From assembly GCA_937858455.1 (NCBI GenBank), contig CALLYN010000771.1, positions 1-6,927 on the forward strand: a DNA stretch of 6,927 bases, read 5' to 3'. Under the pieces are notes generated by a model. The model saw only the letters and a list, made by a program, of their open reading frames with translations. It ran no database searches and was not told the DNA's origin. Source of the DNA: an uncultured Kouleothrix sp. (GTDB lineage: Bacteria > Chloroflexota > Chloroflexia > Chloroflexales > Roseiflexaceae). Each line of letters opens with the position of its first letter. The first letter of the stretch is position 1. The position numbers were made by a program, and so were the translations under genes. This document shows positions 1 through 4,618 of the stretch, piece by piece.

Positions 1-1026
1 CCCAACCCGCATGCGCAGTGGAGCGGCATCACCACCCGCCTGGGCGCGCTGCTGCTCGAGCGCGGCCTGGCCGACGCGGTGATCACCACGCGGGCCGTGC
101 CGGGCACGCGCTTCGCGCCCCAGCCGTTTCTGGCGCGCACGCCGGCCGAGGTGATCGGTAGCGCCGGCAACAAGCCCTGCCTGGCGCCGGGGCTGAGCCT
201 GCTCGACGAAGTGCGCGCGGCTGGCGTGCGCAAGCTGGCGGTGATCGGCGTGGGCTGCCAGGTGCACGCCCTGCGCGCCGCGCAGGCCGAGCTGGGCCTC
301 GACGAGCTGTACGTGGTCGGCATCCCCTGCAGCGACAACGTCGCCTACCCCGACCTGCAAAACTTCCTGTCGATCGTCAGCCGATCGCCCGCCACGGTGG
401 TGCACTTCGAGTTCATGCAGGATTTCAGCGTGCACCTGCGCCACGAGGACGGCCACCTCGAGAAGGTGAACTTCATCGACATCCCGATGGTGCGCCTGGG
501 CGATGTGTTTCCGTCGGCCTGCCTGGCCTGCTTCGACTACGCCAACACGCTGGCCGACATCACCTTTGGCTACATGGGCGCGCCGTTTGGCTGGCAGTGG
601 GTGATGGTGCGCAACGCGCGCGGCGAGGCGCTGCTCGATCTGGTGCGGCCGCTGCTGGAGTTCCGCGAGCTGCTGGACGCGGGCGACCGGCGTACGGCGG
701 TGGCGAGCTACCTGGCCGGGCTGGCCAGCCCGCGGCGGCGCCCGCCCGCGCCGGTGCGCAAGCTGATCGCCGCGATGATGCGCTGGCGTGGGCCGAAAGG
801 CCTGGAGTTCGCGCGCAGCGTGATCGAGATGAAGATGCTGCGCAATTTGCAGTACGTGCGCTCGCGCTTCGGCCGTATGGAGGCGCGCGTGGTGCCGGCG
901 CACGTATACGCCGCGCTGGAGCCGTATGGGCCGGCGTATGCGCAGGCGTTCGGGCGCGCGCTGGAACCAAGAACCGAGAACCAAGAACCAACACAGCGGC
1001 CAGCGCTCGGCGCTGAGCCCCGATGA
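1..1026 (+). CDS. bciB: BciB-type divinyl (proto)chlorophyllide 8-vinyl reductase, 5'-truncated
   Basis: The frame is open from base 1 to the TGA at 1024-1026, giving 341 visible residues; the true start lies upstream, so the ATG-like codons inside are not the start. BciB is an iron-sulfur flavoprotein of the FrhB (F420-hydrogenase beta) family that reduces the 8-vinyl group of divinyl chlorophyllide-type intermediates. Family blocks visible here are QWSGI near visible residue 6, [13 protein letters not shown] (38-50), [12 protein letters not shown] (81-92), [13 protein letters not shown] (98-110), [14 protein letters not shown] (135-148) and [15 protein letters not shown] followed by GYMGAP (172-195). 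Cysteines at visible positions 60, 86, 110, 174 and 177 are candidate Fe-S ligands. About 50 N-terminal residues seem to be missing. The last 20 or so residues ([11 protein letters not shown]...) come from a short-word repeat and do not look like family sequence. Related FrhB-family enzymes, such as 7-hydroxymethyl chlorophyll reductase, are the main alternative; the bch context favours BciB. Confidence 0.88.
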   Translation, partial: PNPHAQWSGITTRLGALLLERGLADAVITTRAVPGTRFAPQPFLARTPAEVIGSAGNKPCLAPGLSLLDEVRAAGVRKLAVIGVGCQVHALRAAQAELGLDELYVVGIPCSDNVAYPDLQNFLSIVSRSPATVVHFEFMQDFSVHLRHEDGHLEKVNFIDIPMVRLGDVFPSACLACFDYANTLADITFGYMGAPFGWQWVMVRNARGEALLDLVRPLLEFRELLDAGDRRTAVASYLAGLASPRRRPPAPVRKLIAAMMRWRGPKGLEFARSVIEMKMLRNLQYVRSRFGRMEARVVPAHVYAALEPYGPAYAQAFGRALEPRTENQEPTQRPALGAEPR

Positions 1027-1107
1027 ATGCGAACCAGGTGGATTCACTAGGCGGCATTGCCACGAGCCAGCTGGGATAGCGCTTCTCAGCACTTGGTTCT
1101 CGGTTCT
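970..1107. repeat. Inverted repeat spanning the bciB/bchL junction
   Basis: A perfect 16-base inverted repeat has arms at 970-985 (AGAACCGAGAACCAAG) and 1092-1107. The left arm is part of a tract of the word GAACCAA/GAACCGA and lies inside the bciB reading frame; the right arm ends 6 bases before the bchL Shine-Dalgarno. A small 6-bp hairpin (CAGCGC, loop TCG, GCGCTG, 1001-1015) lies between them. The 106-base separation makes a simple terminator unlikely. Confidence 0.75.
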
Positions 1108-1113
1108 GCTCGA

Positions 1114-1120
1114 AGGAGGA
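1114..1120 (+). promoter_or_regulatory. Shine-Dalgarno of bchL (decides the start)
   Basis: AGGAGGA lies 6 bases before the ATG at 1127. The reading frame is open far upstream (to 926, overlapping bciB), so this site and the family N-terminus fix the start at 1127. Confidence 0.85.
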
Positions 1121-1126
1121 ACTGGC

Positions 1127-1948
1127 ATGAGTCTCACGCTCGCGGTCTACGGCAAGGGCGGTATTGGCAAAAGCACCACCAGCGCGAACCTCTCGGCGGC
1201 CTTCGCGCTGCAGGGCGCCAAGGTGCTGCAGATCGGCTGCGACCCCAAGCACGACAGCACCTTCCCGCTCACCGGTACGCTGCAAAACACCGTGATTGAC
1301 GTGCTGACCGAAGCCGATTTTCATATCGAGGATGTGGACATCGACGATGTGGTGAAGCACGGCTTTGCCGGCGTCGACACGCTCGAGTCGGGCGGGCCGC
1401 CGGCGGGCAGCGGCTGCGGCGGCTACGTGGTGGGCGAGACGGTGAAGCTGCTGAATGAGTTCGGGCTGTACCACAAGTACGACGTGATCGTGTTCGACGT
1501 GCTGGGCGACGTGGTGTGCGGCGGATTTTCGGCGCCGCTGAACTACGCCGACTTCGGCGTGATCATCGCCTGCAACGACTTCGACAGCATCTTCGCCGCC
1601 AACCGGCTGTGCCTGGCGATCAAGCAGAAGAGCGTGCGCTACAAGGTGAAGCTGGCCGGCATTATCGCGAATCGCGTCGACTACGAGTACGGCGGCGGGA
1701 TCGGGCTGCTCGACGAGTTCGCCAGCACCGTCGGCACCGAGATCATCGGCAAGGTGCCGTACCACGATCTGATCCGCCGCTCGCGGCTGGCCGGCAAGAC
1801 GCTGTTCGAGATGGAGGGGCCGGGCAAGGATGTGTGCCTGCAGCCGTTCACCGAGATGGCCGACTACCTGCTGAACCAGCCGCGCTCGGAGGTGCCCTCG
1901 CCGCTGGGCGACCGCGAGATCTTCAATGTGATCGGCGGCTGGAAGTAA
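1127..1948 (+). CDS. bchL: Dark-operative protochlorophyllide reductase Fe protein BchL
   Basis: This 273-residue protein is the NifH-like ATPase dimer that passes electrons, with ATP hydrolysis, to the BchN-BchB catalytic component, which reduces ring D of protochlorophyllide to chlorophyllide. The N-terminus [18 protein letters not shown] carries the Walker A P-loop at residues 9-17. GCDPKHDST follows at 37-45. The two cysteines expected to bridge the dimer's [4Fe-4S] cluster are Cys97 (SGCGGY) and Cys131 ([11 protein letters not shown]). [10 protein letters not shown] (151-160) and the [10 protein letters not shown] region are also typical. Length is normal for the family. The start at 1127 has a strong Shine-Dalgarno and the stop is TAA at 1946-1948. 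bchN and bchB are not in the window, so its partners are encoded elsewhere. The cluster is O2-sensitive in this family. The best alternatives, NifH and BchX, are less likely given the closely BchL-like sequence and the setting. Confidence 0.96.
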   Translation: MSLTLAVYGKGGIGKSTTSANLSAAFALQGAKVLQIGCDPKHDSTFPLTGTLQNTVIDVLTEADFHIEDVDIDDVVKHGFAGVDTLESGGPPAGSGCGGYVVGETVKLLNEFGLYHKYDVIVFDVLGDVVCGGFSAPLNYADFGVIIACNDFDSIFAANRLCLAIKQKSVRYKVKLAGIIANRVDYEYGGGIGLLDEFASTVGTEIIGKVPYHDLIRRSRLAGKTLFEMEGPGKDVCLQPFTEMADYLLNQPRSEVPSPLGDREIFNVIGGWK

Positions 1949-1969
1949 GCTCCGAGCTGTGAACCGTGC

Positions 1970-2019
1970 GTGTTGAGCGTGGAATGTGTGCGAGCAGATC
2001 CACACTCAGCACTCACCAC
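1970..2019. repeat. Imperfect palindrome of GTG/CAC words after bchL
   Basis: The left arm at 1970-1990 is rich in GTG/GAG words and the right arm at 2000-2019 (CCACACTCAGCACTCACCAC) is its approximate reverse complement. The inner five pairs (1986-1990 with 2001-2005) are perfect, then the arms continue with a small bulge and mismatches. It starts 22 bases after the bchL stop. No T tract follows it directly, so it is not a clear intrinsic terminator. Confidence 0.6.
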
Positions 2020-2072
2020 TTACTACTTTGTCAACGAAGTGATCGTGTATTTCCTGAGCCATTGATGTCGAT

Positions 2073-2096
2073 GTCATGCTGAACGAGGTGAAGCAT
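2073..2096 (+). repeat. Fragment resembling a dispersed repeat encoding MLNEVKH
   Basis: This 24-base segment reads CATGCTGAACGAGGTGAAG at its core and would encode MLNEVKH. From memory, near-identical segments recur as dispersed repeats in many bacterial genomes and are often mispredicted as the starts of small proteins. It lies just upstream of bchM and supplies both a false upstream ATG (2076) and a GAGGTG ribosome-binding-like sequence (2085-2090). Confidence 0.5.
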
Positions 2097-2118
2097 GGCA
2101 CTGCGAATTCGCTTATGA
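2095..2118 (+). CDS. Possible 7-residue leader peptide coupled to bchM
   Basis: The ATG at 2095 follows GAGGTG (2085-2090) by four bases and opens a seven-codon frame (MALRIRL) ending in TGA at 2116-2118. That stop overlaps the proposed bchM start as ATGA (2115-2118), an arrangement typical of translational coupling. No convincing Shine-Dalgarno lies directly before 2115, so ribosomes ending here could re-initiate on bchM. This is inference from arrangement only; short frames of this size arise by chance. Confidence 0.25.
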   Translation: MALRIRL

Positions 2119-2819
2119 CCGAAGTATCGGATCATAAATCCCGGCTGCTGGCCTACTTCGATGGGCTGGGTTTCGAGCGCTGGAGCGCGATCTACGGCGA
2201 CGCCGAGGTGTCGCGCATCCGCCGCACGATCCGCCAGGGCCACGCGCGTATGCTGGCGCTGGCCGAGCAGTGGATCTGCGAGGGGGCTGGCGAGGCCGGC
2301 ACTGGCGCGCAGGTGCTGGATGCCGGCTGCGGCACCGGGCTGCTGAGCGTGGCGCTGGCCCGGCGCGGGCTGCGCGTGTCGGCGGTGGATATTTCGCCGC
2401 AGATGGTAGGCGCCGCCGAGCAGGCGGTGCGCGCCGCCGGGCTGTGCGACAGGGTCGATTTCCGCGTGGGCGATATCGAGGGCCTCGACGGGCGCTACGA
2501 CGCGGTGGCGTGCCTCGACGTGCTGGTGCACTACCCGGCGCCGGGCTTCGCGGGCATTTGCCGGGCGCTGGCGGCGCGCACGCGCGGGCCGATGGTGTTC
2601 ACCTATGCGCCGCGCGAGCGGCTGCTGGCGGCGCTGCACTGGCTGGGCGGGCGCTTCCCGAGCAACCATCGCCGCACCGAGATCCAGATGATCGCGCCGC
2701 AGCAGGTGGCGCGCACGCTGGCCGAGTGCGGCCTACAGGTGCGCCGCACCGCGCGCGTGAGCCACGGCTTCTACCACGTGACCCTGGTAGAGGCCGCGCC
2801 GCGCGCCGGCCGCCAATAG
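2115..2819 (+). CDS. bchM: Mg-protoporphyrin IX O-methyltransferase BchM
   Basis: BchM transfers a methyl group from S-adenosylmethionine to the ring C propionate of Mg-protoporphyrin IX, giving the monomethyl ester that AcsF cyclises. From the ATG at 2115 it has 234 residues, normal for the family. The N-terminal block SDHKSRLLAYFDGLGFERWSAIYG (5-28) is characteristic of BchM. The class I methyltransferase fold follows, with SAM motif I VLDAGCGTGLLSVAL (67-81), the acidic residue at the end of strand 2 in VSAVDIS (Asp92) and CLDVLVHYP (133-141). FPSNHRRTEIQMI (181-193) and SHGFYHVTLVEA (216-227) are typical C-terminal blocks. The frame is open to an upstream ATG at 2076, but the extra 13 residues come from a repeat-like segment and are not part of the family, so 2115 is preferred. 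TAG is at 2817-2819. It may be translationally coupled to a short leader frame. Confidence 0.93.
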   Translation: MTEVSDHKSRLLAYFDGLGFERWSAIYGDAEVSRIRRTIRQGHARMLALAEQWICEGAGEAGTGAQVLDAGCGTGLLSVALARRGLRVSAVDISPQMVGAAEQAVRAAGLCDRVDFRVGDIEGLDGRYDAVACLDVLVHYPAPGFAGICRALAARTRGPMVFTYAPRERLLAALHWLGGRFPSNHRRTEIQMIAPQQVARTLAECGLQVRRTARVSHGFYHVTLVEAAPRAGRQ

Positions 2820-2833
2820 GCTTCATCGGAAAA

Positions 2834-2869
2834 GGAGGCTCGGAGCGGCTTTGCCCCCTCCGAACCTCC
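2834..2869. repeat. Inverted repeat 1 of the bchM downstream gap
   Basis: GGAGGCTCGGAG (2834-2845) and CTCCGAACCTCC (2858-2869) form a 12-bp stem with one mismatch. The loop has an inner GGC/GCC pairing around TTT (2847-2855). It begins 15 bases after the bchM stop. No T tract follows, so a rho-independent terminator is not clear; an RNA-stabilising or processing hairpin is possible. Confidence 0.65.
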
Positions 2870-2871
2870 AC

Positions 2872-2914
2872 GGTGGGGCATGTATGCTAGCTCTGCTGCC
2901 ATACACGCCCCGCC
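2872..2914. repeat. Inverted repeat 2, strong stem between bchM and the small gene
   Basis: GGTGGGGCATGTATG (2872-2886) pairs with CATACACGCCCCGCC (2900-2914) over 15 positions with one A-C mismatch and one G-U pair, around a 13-base loop. Six T residues follow at 2922-2927, but seven bases intervene, so it is only terminator-like. Confidence 0.7.
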
Positions 2915-2924
2915 AAGAGAGTTT

Positions 2925-2947
2925 TTTGGGGGGCCGCAGGCCCCAAA
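2925..2947. repeat. Inverted repeat 3, G-run/C-run hairpin
   Basis: GGGGCC (2930-2935) and GGCCCC (2939-2944) form a six-pair stem with loop GCA. If two G residues are allowed to bulge, the stem extends outward to TTT (2925-2927) with AAA (2945-2947). The T run precedes this hairpin, so on the + strand it is not a terminator. Confidence 0.6.
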
Positions 2948-2968
2948 CCCCCACGGGCTTTACGACGC

Positions 2969-2997
2969 CGCGGTAGTTCAGAGCAGGAACTACCGCG
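2969..2997. repeat. Inverted repeat 4, perfect 11-bp stem ahead of the small gene
   Basis: CGCGGTAGTTC (2969-2979) and GAACTACCGCG (2987-2997) are perfect reverse complements around a 7-base loop. The hairpin ends 10 bases before the AAGGAG ribosome-binding site (3008-3013) of the next gene. It could shape the 5' leader of that mRNA or be a target site; no function is shown by the sequence. Confidence 0.75.
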
Positions 2998-3018
2998 TTC
3001 GCCTCCGAAGGAGCGAGA

Positions 3019-3351
3019 ATGCGCAAATTACTGGTTGCCGCGCTGCTTGGCGTGGCCGGCGTGGCCCTGGCGCGCTGGTACAACCGCGAGGTAGTGCGCG
3101 AGGGCGACGCGCTGGTGCACCTCCAGAGCGAGCACGACCACTTTCACCTCCATGTCGACATGCCGCCCGAGCTTGAGATCGAGCCCGGCGACACCCTGCA
3201 CCTGCTCAGCGTGCCGAAACACCACGGGCAGACGGAGGGCGAGCTGACCTACCCAAGCCGCGTGCGGCTGTACAAAGCTAGCTGGCTCAAGCGCTACCTG
3301 GTGAAGCGCAGCAGCCTGGCCGAGATCAACGAGCTGGTCGAGCACCCGTGA
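3019..3351 (+). CDS. Small membrane-anchored hypothetical protein between bchM and acsF
   Basis: I do not recognise this 110-residue protein. It starts at the ATG at 3019, five bases after AAGGAG (3008-3013), and ends at TGA 3349-3351. Residues 4-18 are hydrophobic after MRK, consistent with one membrane anchor or uncleaved signal; there is no obvious cleavage site or lipobox. The remainder is polar and rich in short strand-like segments. Nine histidines occur, including alternating His39, His41, His43 and His45 and the pair His68-His69. PPELEIEPGDTLHLLSVP (49-66) resembles a small beta-rich domain, and the C-terminus (SLAEINELVEH) looks helical. It lies between bchM and acsF on the same strand, about 200 bases after bchM and 64 before acsF. 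A role near the cyclase step is inferred from position only. Codon use and GC content match the neighbours, which argues for a real gene. Confidence 0.8.
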   Translation: MRKLLVAALLGVAGVALARWYNREVVREGDALVHLQSEHDHFHLHVDMPPELEIEPGDTLHLLSVPKHHGQTEGELTYPSRVRLYKASWLKRYLVKRSSLAEINELVEHP

Positions 3352-3399
3352 GCAGCCAGCAGTCGCCAGCGAGCGCCGCTACTGCCTGCTGCCGGCTGC
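3352..3399. repeat. Long near-palindrome of GCAG/CTGC words ahead of acsF
   Basis: The left arm 3352-3374 starts at the base after the preceding stop codon and is largely the reverse complement of 3378-3399, with a three-base centre (3375-3377), one extra base and about five mismatches. The arms are built of the words GCAGCC/GCCAGC and CTACTGC/CTGCTGC. A partial copy of the right-arm word (CTGCCTACTG, 3396-3405) runs into the acsF Shine-Dalgarno. There is no T tract. Confidence 0.7.
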
Positions 3400-3415
3400 C
3401 TACTGGAGGTGTTGC

Positions 3416-4534
3416 ATGTTCTGGTTCAACCCGACGATGATGCAGATGCCGGGCGAGTTCACGCCCACCACCGAGCACGCGATGCAGGAGGCCATCCTGA
3501 CGCCGCGCTTCTACACCACCGACTACAAGGCCGTCGATAAGCTCCATGTCGAGCACATGCGCGATGAGTTCGAGTGGATCTGCGGCGAGTTCGAGCGCGA
3601 CTACAACAAAGGCCACTTTGTGCGCAACGACGAGTTTCTGGCCGGCTTCGACAGCATGCCGGCGCGCGCGCAGTTCGTCGAGTTCCTCGAGCGCAGCTGC
3701 ACGGCTGAGTTTAGCGGCTGCATCCTGTATGCCGAGATGGTCAAGCACCTGAAAGATCCGGTCATGCGCCGGATCTTCCAGTGCATGAGCCGCGACGAAG
3801 GCCGCCACGCCGGCTTTCTGAACAAGACCATGGCCGACCTGCGCGTGGAGATGAACCTGGGCGTGCTGCACACGCGCAAGAAGTACACGTATTTCAAGCC
3901 CAAGTTCATCTTCTACAGCGTGTACCTCTCGGAGAAGATCGGCTACGCGCGCTACATCGAGATCTACCGCCACCTGCAGCAGCACCCGCAGGGCATGATC
4001 CATCCGATCTTCAAGTGGTTCGAGAAGTGGTGCAACGACGAGTACCGCCACGGCGAGTTCTTCTCGCTGCTGATGCGCAGCCAGCCCGAGCTGCTCGAGG
4101 GCGTGAACCGGCGCTGGATCCGCTTCTTCCTGCTGGCGGTGTATGCCACGATGTACCTGAACGACGCGCGCCGCGCCGACTTCTACTCGGCGCTGGGCCT
4201 GAACTGGCGCGAGTACGACCAACGCGTGATCCGCCTGACCAACAGCATCAGCACCCAGGTGTACCCGGTGACGCTGCCGGTCGACAATCCGCAGTTCTTC
4301 AAAAACCTCGACGCCTGCGTGCGCTACGACGCACAGGCCCGCGCGCTCGACGCGCGCGGCGACGCGGTTTCGAAGCTGCGCGCCTCGCGCCTGAAGGCGG
4401 CGCTTGGCCTGCGCCTGCTGGCTACCTTCCGCCTGCCGGCGCAGCAAACCGCCGACGCAACGCGCTGGAAGGGGCTGGCGGGCTTCCCGAACTACCCAGG
4501 GCCAGGCCGCGACCATGCTATGAAAACCGCCTGA
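3416..4534 (+). CDS. acsF: Oxygen-dependent Mg-protoporphyrin IX monomethyl ester cyclase AcsF
   Basis: AcsF is a diiron enzyme that uses O2 and reductant to oxidise the ring C methylpropionate and close ring E, giving divinyl protochlorophyllide. The protein has 372 residues, close to the usual length. The N-terminal block AILTPRFYTTDYKAVDKLHV (26-45) is strongly AcsF-like. Ferritin-like helices carry the probable iron ligands: Glu98 (CTAEFSG), Glu107 and His111 (AEMVKH), Glu128 and His131 (RDEGRH), Glu209 and His212 (NDEYRH). GVLHTRKKYTYFKPKFIFY (149-167) and LTNSISTQVYPVTL (274-287) are further family blocks. The last 40 or so residues look unconserved. The start at 3416 has GGAGGT (3405-3410) at a five-base spacing; the stop is TGA at 4532-4534. 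The radical-SAM cyclase BchE is unrelated in sequence and not present here. It stands just upstream of bchH and downstream of a small unknown gene. Confidence 0.96.
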   Translation: MFWFNPTMMQMPGEFTPTTEHAMQEAILTPRFYTTDYKAVDKLHVEHMRDEFEWICGEFERDYNKGHFVRNDEFLAGFDSMPARAQFVEFLERSCTAEFSGCILYAEMVKHLKDPVMRRIFQCMSRDEGRHAGFLNKTMADLRVEMNLGVLHTRKKYTYFKPKFIFYSVYLSEKIGYARYIEIYRHLQQHPQGMIHPIFKWFEKWCNDEYRHGEFFSLLMRSQPELLEGVNRRWIRFFLLAVYATMYLNDARRADFYSALGLNWREYDQRVIRLTNSISTQVYPVTLPVDNPQFFKNLDACVRYDAQARALDARGDAVSKLRASRLKAALGLRLLATFRLPAQQTADATRWKGLAGFPNYPGPGRDHAMKTA

Positions 4535-4540
4535 TCAGCA

Positions 4541-4606
4541 GAGCCAAGGACTGCGAGCCAAGGCCGCACTGCGCTGTGCCGCTTCTTGGTTCCCAGCTCT
4601 CGGCTC
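4541..4606. repeat. Near-palindrome of GAGCCAAG words between acsF and bchH
   Basis: The left arm 4541-4562 matches the reverse complement of 4585-4606 at 17 of 22 positions by eye; two of the five mismatches would be G-U in RNA. A 22-base centre separates the arms. The right arm begins CTTGGTTC, the same eight bases that begin the right arm ahead of bchL (1092-1099), so the two gaps seem to hold members of one family. It ends just before the bchH ribosome-binding site AGAGGT (4609-4614). Confidence 0.65.
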
Positions 4607-4618
4607 GTAGAGGTAACT

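Noticed and set aside
926..1126. Upstream extension of bchL to an ATG at 926
   Set aside because: The extra 67 codons overlap bciB and the repeat, have no family similarity, and the start at 1127 has a strong ribosome-binding site.
560..2005. Open frame of 481 codons on the - strand across bciB and bchL
   Set aside because: It lies opposite two clearly recognised genes, crosses their junction and has a biased, motif-free translation.
2028..2053. Sigma-70-like promoter before bchM (TTGTCA with TGTATT/TATTTC)
   Set aside because: The boxes are only 12-14 bases apart and the -10 candidates are poor matches.
2872..2927. Rho-independent terminator (hairpin 2 plus six T)
   Set aside because: Seven bases separate the stem from the T run, too many for a canonical terminator, and the T run is followed by a G run.
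3326..4516. Open frame of 396 codons on the - strand opposite acsF
   Set aside because: It mirrors acsF in a GC-rich gene and its translation resembles no protein I know.
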